A stretch of DNA of 64,000 nucleotides from Callorhinus ursinus (lineage: Eukaryota; Chordata; Mammalia; Carnivora; Otariidae), in assembly GCF_003265705.1 (NCBI RefSeq), contig NW_020312966.1:23723861-23787860 (forward strand), given 5' to 3'. This document shows positions 45,701 through 59,100 of this stretch, piece after piece (position 1 is the stretch's first letter; each line of letters opens with the position of its first letter). Made by a program: the position numbers and the translations under genes. Under the pieces are notes generated by a model. That model was not told the DNA's origin, made no database searches, and saw nothing but the letters and a program-made list of their open reading frames with translations.

Positions 45701-48700
45701 CCTCAGAAACTACCTAAAAATCTTCTCCTCACCCTGTCTCATCAATGACGACCTTCTCAGGGTGAAATATGGATAAAGGTTATGCATAATAACAATGAGA
45801 GTAATATTACTATTTAACTGCCATTTTTATTGTTTAGCGAGCAACTTACTGATATGCTGTTTACCTCCATTCTTGCACGCTATCCAGGCCATGATTTGGG
45901 GAATATGCGCTTTTTTTCTTTTTTAAGGATTTTATTGATTCCCTGAGCAGGGAGTCTGATGTGGGGCTTGACCCCAGGACCCTAAGATCATGACCTCAGC
46001 CAAGGGCAGACGCTTCACTGACTGAGCCACCCAGGGGCCCCGGCACGTTTTTTCTATTTTGCCAAAGGAGGAAGCTGTACCTCAAAAAAAAATAAGCAAC
46101 TTGTTCAAAATCACATGGCTGTAAATGGCAGACCTGGAATTTGAACCTCTATGTGTCTACAAATCCCACGCCTTCAATGTCTGTTGAGCATCCTTCTGGG
46201 CAAGATGTTCTTTTTTTTTTTTTAAGGTTTTATTTATGAGAGAGAGAGAGAGAGGAGGGAGGAGCAGGAGAGAGAGAAGCAAACTCTGCATTGAGCGCAG
46301 AGCCCAACACAAGGCTCGATCGCAGGACCCTGAGATCACTACTAGCTGAGCCAAAACCAAGAGTCAGTCGCTTAACCAACTGAGCAACCCAGGCGCCCCA
46401 AGATGTTCTTTTTCTAGGAACAATTTTGGAATCCACTTACCCCTGGGTGCTGGCTTGTGGTCCGCCACATGCAATGAACAGAGGGTTCTCAGGCAGGTTG
46501 CAGTCACTGGAAAGAGTCAGATGAATCAGGAATTTTCCACCTCCTTCACAAGCATGAGTTTTACTGAGAATCGGTGGTGCACTTCAAGCCGCCTCCAGCA
46601 GCCTAATGTAGCGGGGCTCGTTGCCGAGCCAGACATGAGGGGTGAAGAACCTCAGTCCTACCTGATGCGGGCTGCTGAGCTGGCTGCTGGTAGCCGGATG
46701 GTAACGCAGGAAGCTCCACGCTCTGGCAGCCCGGACTCACAGCCACCCTCCCACCCTCTGCCTCCCCCGCCCCCACCTGCTGAGGAGTCCCCACACGGAC
46801 ATGAACCATCTGGGAGTTCAAGATGGAAAGAAACTGTTTCCCAACTGTGCCCCTCTCTGCCCGATCATGCCCATTTTTTAAAGATTTTTATTTATTTATT
46901 AGAGAGAGCATGAGCGGGGAGGAGGGGCAGAGGGAGAGGGAGAAGCAGACGCCCCACTGAGCAAGGAGCCCGATGTGGGACTCGATCCCGGGACTCCAGG
47001 ACCATGACCTGAGCTGAGGGCAGATGCTTCACCAACTGAGCCACCCAGGCGTCCCCATGAATAATCTTTGAATTAAGTAGCGCCCTGGCTGGGACGTAAC
47101 TACCATTCCTTTCACTGTTTCTTTAGGAAGATACGCTACTAGAGTTTTATCAATTAGCTAAGAAATGCTTATAATATGAAAATAGGTACACTGTTTCTTT
47201 CACTCGTGAATTTGTATTCTCTTTCTTTGGAGCCTTCCCCAAAGTTCTCAAAGTTCCACAGATTCTGATGAATCTTCCTTTGTGTGTGCGTGTGTGTGTG
47301 TGTGTAAAGATGCAGTCAATTCATGGAATTTTCGCCTTGACAAATTAGAACAGAGATCAAGAGACAACGTGTTTCTTCACAAACAGCTCTCCTAATTAAA
47401 GAATAAAGTCTAGCTGTCTGTAGCTATTTGGACAACCTAACCAAAACAAACACCAAAGCTGCTCTCCACTTGAAGATCATGACACATGGACTTTATAAAA
47501 CAAATGCAGGTCATTCACACTCGTATGACCAATATAAATTTAACTTCCTTCCAACAATAATTATAATACTAGTAGCCAACATGTGTTAAGCGCTCCCTAC
47601 ATGCTACGCCATTTGCATGAGTGACCTCACGTCCTCCTCCCACAACCCCATGACAAAGATAGAATTACTACTGTCCCCATTTCACAGATGAGGAAACAAA
47701 GCTTAGGGAGGTTTGGCTACTTGCTTGGGGTAACTCAGCAGTGAGAGGCAGGTCTTGCCAATTCCAAAGCCCATCCGCTACCTTTGTGGGCACCTAAAAA
47801 CCCACAGCCATAGAAGGAGAGCCTGGGGATTTCACAGGAGGCTTATTTCACTATTAAAAAATTGTATTTATATTGGATTGTTTACTGTTTACCAACTGTT
47901 TAAAACAGGTTTTAATATTTATAGCCTAATACCGACTATCATGCAAGGGAATTTTGTTTCAAAGCACAATATATAATTATGGTTACCATTCTTTGACTAC
48001 TAGCAAAGGTTTTTAAGGGCACAAAAGAGTATCATCCAGCATATGACATTCCGAAGCTATACTGATTTAGGTCCCTCCGATTTAGCCCAGCCCTATGCTC
48101 CTCCACCTGGAAGAATCGCCAGACCCAGCCCTTGAACCCCCTTTCCCACTCCACAGCTGCTGCTTGAGCTCTGCGCCCTGCCCTGCACGGGGTGCTGCCT
48201 CCACTGCTCCCTCTCTAGACCCCCACCCGCCCCACCCAGGTCGGCAGCTGCAGAGGGCCACAGACTCCGTGGCCTGCTTGCAAACTGGCTCGGAGGGGAG
48301 CCTTGACTGTCTCGCACAGCCAGCGGACGCTGTGAGCCTATGGACCACTGCAGCTGGAATTTGGGCGGCCCTTCTACCCCACTCTACACACCCTGGGCTG
48401 AGTCTCTGGCTAACACTCCTGCCGGACATGCACAGCAGGAGCGGAAAAGGAGTTGGGCTCCAGACGCTATTCCATACGGGCTGAGTGTCAAAGACTCCAC
48501 CAGAAGGCTGTGATTTACAAATGCGTCCATTTCTGATTTTACTTTGGAGTGGGGGTGGGGGGTGGGGTATTCAGTGAAGTGCTCTTTGAAACCCTTTATC
48601 CCTGAGATGGCAGCAGGTGGAAAGGAGGCTCGCTGTGGGTCCTCCCAGAAGAGAAGACACAGCCCAGAGGTGGACGGGGGCCCTCCCACCGAGCACGGTT

Positions 48701-51108
48701 CTTCAGGATCTCTCTGTCCCTAAAACAGGGAACAGAGATACGTGTAATCAGACGGGAGCACGTCTGAGTTTTGAGACCAGAGTTTCCATTCTTTTCCTCC
48801 TTGGTTAGGAGAGGCTGGCACTTCATGAGACCTTTTCATCTGATCAAGTGAAAACCTGATAGCGGCACCAGGAGAGGGAGGGACAGGGCAGGAGTGACTG
48901 GTAGAAGAAGTGGGGCAGGGTCTCACCTGGTCCCGTTCTCTAACATGAAGCTCATCAGATGGTAAATATTAGTGGACCAAAAAGCCATGTCATCCAGTCC
49001 CCCCAGGAAATATTCTTGGAATTGTTCCACCAAAAATGGAGACTTTCTGGAGTAAGTGGAATAAAGCTACGGCACAGAAAAAGAAAACTCATTAATAAGT
49101 GCTTTTTCTGGTAACTTTATAATCCTTTAAATGAAGATTTTGAAGAATGAAGCCTTTACCTTGGAAATAGCTAACATCTCACCATACCTGCAACATGAAC
49201 AAAAATTTTGCCTGTTGAGTTGTTTGTACAAAGAAGTGAAGCAAATAAAAACCAAGCTCCATCTACATGTATCTACATGATGCAACTGCCTTTGAAAAAA
49301 GCCAAAGTCCAGAAATCCAAAATCCAACTCGGGAGACTAAAATGTCAGCAAGTGCACCAAGAAGTCACACTCAAGTCAACTACAAAGTTTCCTCTGGGTC
49401 ACACCTACATTTCCAAGAACTGAAGGTATGAACAGTCAACAATTGCATTTTTGGTGATTACTTCTCGGCCATAGAGTTTCTTATAAATCTCCAGCAGATC
49501 TTCAATGGGCACATACCTGAGAAAAGCAATGGAATAAAATAAGGTTCTGAAATTGAAGATAATATTGGCAGCAAAAGCAGCAACCATTTACTCCATAATT
49601 ATTACATGCCAGGCATTATGCAAAGTGCTTTCCATGAACTATTTATTTAATCCTACCTAAAAGCCTAGGTGGTTGGTACTACTACATTCCCACCAGACCT
49701 AAGAGGACACTAAAGCACAGAAAATGGAATTATTCCCCCAAAGATTCAGAGCAAACAACTGATAGCTTAATCTGATATTTATGAAGTTTCAAAGACAGGA
49801 AACTAACTCTAAGGTATAAAAAGGATGTTTAGTCCTGTGAATTCACAGTTCAAGGAGCAATATATTTTAATTCTTTGGAGCACTGAATTATTCTCAAAAG
49901 TTACTAATTTTTGAGAAAGAGAGCAGGGAGGGCAGAGGGAGAGGGAGAGAAAGAATCTTAAGCCAGCTACATGCCCAGCGTGGAACCCGATGCAGGGCTC
50001 GATCTCACGACCCTGAGATCAGGACCCGAGCTGAAATCAAGAGTCAGATGCTTAACCAACTAAGCCACCTAAGTGCCCCCAAAGTTATTATTTTTAAAAC
50101 ACCAAAAATAGCTCCTCACCCCCATCCCTGGTTTTAGAGTAAACAGTGTAAGATGGTAAAAAGAATTCTAAGTCAGGCTTTTGGTTGACAGCTACTCATT
50201 TCAGTTGGAAGAAGAGTAGCACACATAAGATTAATGCTAAGATCTTCTGTCTTCATTTCTTAAGCCTTAGACTAGACCAGACAGAAACCACAACCAAGCA
50301 AAACCCGATTTTAGTGTATTTATAATAAAGAATCTATGGACACGTCCACTTTTTAATTTACAAGAGCACCAGAGTTGTCCTCCCAACAGAAATAGCTTCA
50401 GGCTAGACACAATAACAAAAATATTTTTTTAGATGAATCACGACGCAAGAAAGTGAAAATTTTCCAAAGGCCCAAAACAAATTGAAACTGGAAACTTGAA
50501 GAGGTAAGGAAATGTGGAAGCCAACCTTTGCCCCAAGCCCTTGGAGATTTTCCGATGGCTGCCTTGTATGCCGAAGATGGGGGCTGAAGCGTAGGAACCA
50601 GTCAAAGCAGCCCATCTCAGAAGAGACTCTGCACTGAAAGCTACACCCTTGGCAGAAGTATCAGCTAGAGACAAACCCAACCTATTAAAAAGGACAGCAA
50701 AGAAACTGGTCTTCATCTTAACAATGCACAGAGAAGGGGAGAAATAGATCTCCCCCTAAAACTGGTAACTACTACCAGTCCCACAAATGTTCTGTCCTGC
50801 ATTCATGCCATCGCTGTAATCAGGAAAACCTCAAGGGCTGAATGTAACTCAATGTGGTCCTAGGTTAACATGCCTCGAGGCAGCCTGCAGAAGTCCAGAC
50901 AAACCCTCACTGGAGAAATGCAACTCTACGTCCAGCCATGAATAATTCGAGCACCATGGAACATAACCAAGAGAAGCAGCGTAACTATAGTTAGAGCTGC
51001 TAAAGTCGACTTGAAGGCAATAAGCGTTCATTAGAGATGAGGAGGGTCACTATGTCATGATGAAAAGGTTCAACTCACCAGAAAGACGTAAGATTTTTAA
51101 TCTTCAAA

Positions 51109-51143
<35 letters not shown>

Positions 51144-53161
51144 GCAAGTTGACAGAACCTCAAGGAGAAATGGGAAAAAAAATCCACTATCGCTGGGGGA
51201 AATTGAACAAATTTTTCTCTCAGTAATTATTAGATCAACCTAATCTAAAGTAAAAATGCTATTTATAATTTTAACAGTAAATTTAATAAGCTTACACTAA
51301 TAAGCATATATGTAACATTAGGTCAAAAATTGGAGAACATTCTTTCCTACAGAAAGCCAACTAATCATGAGAGAAAAGAGCAAGGATCAGGGAAAAAAAA
51401 AAAAAAAAAAAACCTAAAGAAAGCACCACAAAATCAGTAACAAAATGGACTAAATATATACCTATCAATAATTACCATGAATATAAATGGACTAAATGCT
51501 CCCATCAAAAGACATAGGGTGACAGAATGGATAAAATACAAGACTCATCTATGTTGCTTACAAGAGACTCCAAGGGACTCATCTCAGACTGAAAGACACC
51601 TGTGGACAGAGTGAGAGGATGGAGAAGCACTTATCACGCACATGAATGTCAATTGTTTTGGACAAAACAGACTTTAAAACACTATAAAAAATTAAATAAA
51701 ACACTATTAACAAGAGACAAATAAAGGTACTACATATCAAAAAGGTGACAATCCAACAAGATGCAACAATTGTAAATTTATGCACCCAATATAGGAGCTC
51801 CCGAACATATAAAGTAGTTAAAAACAAGTATAAAGGAAGTAATTGATAGTAATACAATAATAGTAAGGGACTTTAACACCCCACTTACATCAATGGACAG
51901 ATCATCCAAGCAGAAGATCAAGAGATCCAATGGATCTAACAGATATATTCAAACATTCTATCCTAAAACGGAAGAATATACATTCTTTTCCAGTGCACAT
52001 GGAACATTCTCCAGAACAAGTCATGTATCAGGCCACAAAACAAGCCTCCACAAATTCAAAAAGACCAAAGCCATACCATGCATCTTTTCTGATCACAATG
52101 CTATGAAACTAGAAATTATAAAAACTGGAAGGAACACAAATACACAAAGTTAATAAATAACATGCTACTAAACAATGAATGGGTCAACTGAGAAATCAGA
52201 AAAGAAATTACAGATTATACCAAAATAAATGAAAACACAACAGTCCAAAATCTTTGGGATACAGCCACAGGGGTTTAAGAAGGAAGTTTATAGCAATACA
52301 GGCCCACCTCAAGAAGCAAGAAAAATCTCAAACAAACAACCTAACCTTATGCCTAAATGAGCTAGAAAAAGAACCCTAATGAAGAGTAGAGCAGAAATAA
52401 ATGATGTAGAAACTAAAAACCAATAGAACAGATCAATGAAGCCATGAGCTGGTTCTCTGAGAAGATTAAAACTTTAGCCAGACTCAGAGAGAGATTTTAA
52501 AATAAACAAAACCCCCCCAAAAGAGGGGAAATAACAAATGACACCACAGAAATACAAAAAAAACTCTAACAGAATATTATGAAAACCTACAAGTTGGACT
52601 ACCCAGAAGACATGGATAAATTCCTAGGAAAATATAAACTACCAAAACTGAAACAAGAAGAAATAGAAAATTTGAACAGACTGATTACCAGCAATGAGAC
52701 TGAATCAGTAATCAAAATCTCCCAACAAACAAAACTCCAGGACCAGATGGCTTCACAGGCAAATTCTACCAAACATTTAAAGAGTTAATACCTATTCCTC
52801 TCAAACTTTCCCAAAAAATAGAAGAGGAAGGAAAACTTCCAGATTCATTCTATGAGGCCAGCATTACCCTGGTAACACAAACCAGACAAAGATACCATAA
52901 AAAAAGAGAACTACAGGCCGGTCGGTGTCATGAACACAGATGTAAAATTCCTCAACAAATGCTAGCAAACCAAATCCAATAATACATTTTTTAGAAAACC
53001 ATTCACCATGATCAAGTAGGATTTATTCCTGGGTTGAAAAGGGTGGTTCAGTATTCACAAATCAATCAACACAAATTACATCAGTAAGAGGAAGACTAAA
53101 AACCACATGATCATTTCAATAGATGCAGGAAAAGCATTTGACAAAGTACAACATCCAGTCA

Positions 53162-53192
<31 letters not shown>

Positions 53193-56100
53193 CCCTCCAC
53201 AAAGTAGGTTTAGAGGGAACATGCCTCAACGTAGTAAGGGCCATACATGAAAAAACCAACAGGGAACACCATACTTGATGGTGAGAAACTGAGAGCCTTT
53301 CGCCTAAGGTCAGGAATAAGACGGCTGCATCCACTCCCACCACTGTTAAAGCACAGTACTGGAAGTCTTAGCTACAGCAGTCAGACAACAAAAGAGAAAT
53401 AAAAGGCATCCAGACTGGTAAGGAAGAAGTAACACTTGCACTATTTGCAGATGACATGATACTTTATATAGAAAACCTGGACTCCACAAAAATCTCCTGG
53501 AGTTGATAAATGAATTCAGTAAGATCACAGGATACAAATGTCAATGTATAAAATTTTGTTGTATTTCCATATACTAAGAGTGAAGTAGCAGAAAGAGAAA
53601 TCAATCCCATTTACAACTGCACCAAAAACAATAAAATATCTAGGAATTAACCCAACCAAAGAGGTGAAAAACCTGTACTCTGAAAACTATAAAACACTGA
53701 TGAAAGAAACTGAGGATGACACAAAGAAATGGAAGGACATTTCAGGCTAATGGAATGGAAGCGTATTGTTGACATGTGGATACGACTCAAGGCAACCTAC
53801 AGATTTAATGTGATCCTAATCAGGATGCTTGTGTGGTTCAGTTGGTTAAGTGACCAACTCAATCCCAGCTCAGGTCTTATCTGAGGGTAATGAGTTCAAA
53901 CCCCTTTGGGCTCCATGCAAAAATGCAATCCCTATCAAAATACCAACAGCATCTTTCACAGAGCTAGAACAAACAATCCTAGAATTTGTATGGAACTACT
54001 GAAGACCCCACATAGCCAAAGCAATTTTGAAGAAGAAAAGCAAACCTGGAGGCATCACAATGCCAGAGCTCAAGTTATATTTCAAAGCTACAGTAATCAA
54101 AATAGTATGATACTGGCACAAAAATAGACATGTTAATCAATGGAACAGAATAGAAAACCCAGAAATGAATGCACAATTATATGTTCAATTAATCTCTGAC
54201 AAAGCAAGAAAGGACAGCCAAAGGGAAGAAGACAATCTCTTCAACAAATGGTGCTGGGAAAACTGGACAGCTACAGGTGAAAGAATGAAAGTGGACCACT
54301 TTCTTACACCATACACAAAAAAAACCTCATGCCACGGTGTTTATACCTTAAGATGAAATGGAAAAACCCTAGAAAAATAAAACACCTTAAGAAGAAATTG
54401 AAAAACTGTAGTCCCATAACCATGACTGAAGTTTTTAAGAAGTCCCTATAAAGAGAACACCAGGCTTAGAAACCTTTACAAATTCTACCAAACATTCAAG
54501 CAATCAAAGTTTTGATCTTACATAGACTTCCAGAGAATAAAAAAGGAAGGAACACTTTCTCCCTGATGTCATGAAGCTAGCATAACTTTGATACCAAAAC
54601 CAAACAAGGAGAAAAGAAAGGAAAATTACAGTACAAGCTCACCCATAAATAATAATACAAAAATCCCAGGCAGCAATAAATGCAACAAATATTAAAAAGA
54701 AAGTATACTATTGCAAAGTTAGTTTTGTCCCAGGAATTCAACTTGATTATTAGCAAGTAGATTAGTACAATCGCTGTATCAACAGCTTAAAAAAGAACTG
54801 TTTCAACAGATGCAGATAAGAGTTCAATAGATATGAAGTTAATTTATAATAAAAACTACTAGCAAACTGAAACAGAGGGAAACTGCCTTAAGTTGATAAA
54901 GGATATTCACAAAAACCTAGGGCAAACATTCTTTTTTTTTTTAAAGATTTTATTTATTTATTTGAGAGAGAGAGAATGAGAGATAGAGAGCACGAAAGGG
55001 AAGAGGGTCAGAGGGAGAAGCAGACTCCCCGCCGAACAAGGAGCCCGATGCGGGACTCGATCCCGGGACTCCAGGATCATGACCTGAGCCGAAGGCAGTC
55101 GCTTAACCAACTGAGCCACCCAGGCGCCCTAGGGCAAACATTCTATTTGATGAAACTTTGAAAGCATTCTCTTGTATCACAAACAAGGTAAGTATGCTTA
55201 GTATGGCCACTTCTTTTGTACTGAAAATATCAGCCAGCGTGGTACAGCAGAAAAAAAAGTTACAAAGATGGGAAAAGGAAAAGCAAAATGGTCACAATTT
55301 GCACATGATGCACTGTAGAGTCTACAGTAAATTAAAAAAAAAAATCTCTGGATGTATTAGAATGAGTAAGGGAGCTTAGAAATGTTGCTAGATACAAAAA
55401 TCAAAATTAGGAAGTCACTTGCATTCTATACAGCAACAATCAGAAAATAAAAATGGTACCAAAAGTTACCATTCTGGTAGCAAATAAAAAGCCTCTGCAA
55501 CGAAATCGAATAACACCTCTAAGACCTTGATGGGAAAAACTTATACAACTTTGAAGTCATTGAAGCAGGCTTAAACAAAATATATAGCATATTTATGGAT
55601 GAGAAGACTCAGTATTTCAGAGTTGTTAACACTCTTCCAATGGATCTCTAGATTCAATAGACTTCTAAAAATTCCAAAGGGTTTTTCTTGGAACATGGCA
55701 ACTTGCTCCTCTCACTTTATCTGAAAGAGCCAAGGCAAAAGAATTGGCAAGATATGTCTAAAGAAAAAGGACAGGCTGAGAGACCAGCCCTACTAGATGT
55801 ACTATAGTATATAGATATACTATAAAGCCACTGTAATTTTAAAAAATCAGTATTGTTCATGGACAGGTCATAGGTCAATAGAACAGAACAGAAAGCCCAC
55901 AAATGGACTCAAATACATATGAAATTTTATGACAGAGAGGGCATTACAGGCCAGCGAAGAAAGGGGAGACTATCGGTAAGTGTCCTGATTTGGGGACCAT
56001 CTACATCTACAGAAAGAAATAAAATCAGATTCTCTCTCAGAATATACAAAAAATTAACTCCAGGTAAATGAAAGACAAAGTTTAAAAAAATAAAACCATA

Positions 56101-59100
56101 AAAGCTTTTGAAGGCTAAGTGGGAGAATGACCTCATGCCTTCAAGGTAGGGAAGGATTTCTTAAATAAGACATCAAAAGTACAAATTACAATGGAAAAGA
56201 TAGATATATTCAACTACATTAAAATTAAGTTCTGTTTATTAAGATACATCATAAGTAAAAAGACATGCCACAGACTGCAAAAAGATATAATAAACTAAGC
56301 AAAGATTAGAAGCCCTAATATACAAGGAACACTCACAACTAAGTAAAAAGGCCAAACAAACCAACAGAAAAGGCTAAAAACTAAACAAGATTTTCACTTA
56401 ATATCAAATACAGATGATCAATAAAATATGAAATTAATCAATGGGAAATGCAAATTAAAACTTTAATGAGATACCATTACCCACCAAACAGGCTATTTTT
56501 AAGTTGGACAATACCAAGTCTTGGAGAATGCAGAAGGAAAACTACCATATAAACCTGAGGAGAGTATCAATTGGGAAGACCATTCTCAAAGCCCGGGCTT
56601 GCTGATGTTAAATATGCATACACCCTATGACCCACCCCCCCAATTCCATGTCTAGTGGTGATTTGTTACAAGAGAGATTCCCCTCTGGTGCACAGACGTA
56701 TGCACAAAAATGCTCACAGCAACACTACATGTAAAGCAAAACCACTCCACACTACTTACATATCATCCCCACTGGAATGGAGTGCTTCATTTGGTCTATC
56801 CATATAATGGAGGACCACACAGTAAGGAAAATGAGCTGCAGCCAACACATCAATGTGACTATCTCAGACAGAAATGTAAGCAAAATTTGAATACATGCTA
56901 CTCAGTTCTATTTATCTAAAGCTTAAAACCATGTGCTATTTTGTATATGGACACATCTATCCATACTATTCAACTATAAAGAAAAGCAACAAAATGATTA
57001 ACAGGAGCCCCACAGGAGGGCTTACCCTGGTGGGAGAGAAGGCAAAGAGCTTTTAAGACACCAGTAAGGCTTGTATTTGAGCCAAGTGGTAGCTACACTG
57101 GTGTATGTGATCTTGTTTTTCATAAATATGCATTTTTAGATGGCATCAGTCACAAGTTCAAAGCATCTCCTTACACCACTCTCATCTGCAGTTTTACTTT
57201 CCAAAATTTACAAATGCAGAAGACTCCTAATTACATTATAGGCTACATTTTCTAAGGGGATAAAAAGGGTCAAGCTTCTAAACGCCATTTAGAGAACACA
57301 TATGTTAAGTGGAATTGTTCTTACCAGCGTCGTGCGAGGTAATTAAAACTGAACTCAAACTGGCTCAACACATCTCCTCCTAAGATAGGAGAAAAATATT
57401 TACATTTGGTCGGTTAGCGACAAGACATGGCATGTTTCTTTGCACACAGATTTGCACACTTCAGGTCATTAGCTCATCACCTTGTCCACACTTTTCTGTT
57501 CATTGTTTTAGGTACAAGCAGATCTTTAAGAAAACGTGATCATTTCTATCTTAGCCAGTGAAACATATGAATTAAGAAAGAAACACCCATATAACCAAAA
57601 GTTTTTCTCTTTAAGGACGGACGAGCCATGAAGATTCTTTTAAAACGCCATTCACCATCTTCTTTGGCTACTTCAAGGTAATTTACTACAGGAAAAAGAT
57701 GGAGGGTACCATTTTAAAGCCAAAGTATTAGGTGACCTTAGGTAATGAATTTTAAGCTGATAAAGGTAAAGCTTTTCTAAATTATGACACAAGTCAATGA
57801 TGAAATGTGATTTTTTAATAAAGAAATACACATAGACAACTTTTCAGAAATACACCTCTATGTCAAATGAGATATACCCATACTATAAATGAGATACTAA
57901 AATAAACCCATACTGCCCAGTAAGAAAGCTAGTTAGCATATGGACTGGCTAAGATGTGATAAAAATACATCTTTTACTTTAAATATTTTACATATTTTAC
58001 TGTGCATCGGCACTCCTGTTACCTAGATACCTGCCTGGTTACTAGCCATTTCACAAAGAGACTGAATACCTATTTCACAGAATATGAAAATGACATTTTT
58101 ACTCAGGAGAACCACATAGCCAGTCCTAATTCATCATGAGATGACCTCAGTTAAGGAGAAAGAAGGTTATTCAACATGGGGGGTGGGGAATACAGATTTA
58201 AGGTACAGTGGTGACTCTGTAACAAATGGGCTAGAACTATCGCAAAAGAAACTTTGCAAGTGTAAATGAACAGTACCGAAATCACCCGCCGAATGCGCCT
58301 TGGAATAGGAGCCATGAAAATCAACCTGAGGAAGAAAATCAGCTGATGTGTGTTTTTTATATAAATCACAAATTGTAGCCCACACCCCTACCCCACAGCC
58401 ACACCAGGAGTGAGGAGATGAATGCCTAACCCAGTGAATGCTAAGGGTCTGTCCTAGACGGTCTCGATTTTCAAAAAATTTGTTAAAATTTGTAGTGGCA
58501 GCCGAGCTGTGAATTAATGTCTGGTGACAAAACTACCGCAAACATCTGCACCTCAGAGGATGACTACTCAGTCTCTACTGAGCCCAAGCGTAAGCTTCGC
58601 ACAGAATGGGACTAATAGCGCCTGGTGACCAGGGGGACTTGCAGACACAAGAGCGCCATTTTCAGTTCAGGGCTATGGCATTTTCATACAGAAAACGGAA
58701 AAACGGGTGCAGGGGAGTGGGAGGTTACGGAGTGATAAGTCACAGGAATAAAGGCCCAGCACAGGGAGGCACCGAAGGGTGGTGTGCGGACGGGTGGGCA
58801 AGCACAGCATCTGTTACGGCTGCCGATCGCCACGCTGTACATCCGAAGCTCGCGTTAACGCTGTGCTGACCACACGCAAGTATGAAGTTTTTTTGAATGT
58901 TAAAAGAACACACACACGCGTGGAATCATCCCTTCCAAACAGAACTAAGTGGCAGCTCTTCATGTTCTTACTAATGCAACTTGAATAAACATGGGATTTC
59001 CCAAATGTTTGCAACGACACCGAACATCCCATTTATTGCAGATTTCGGTGCATGTTAGTGGTTCTGCCCGTGTGATGAATTTACAGAGCAGGAAGAGGAA

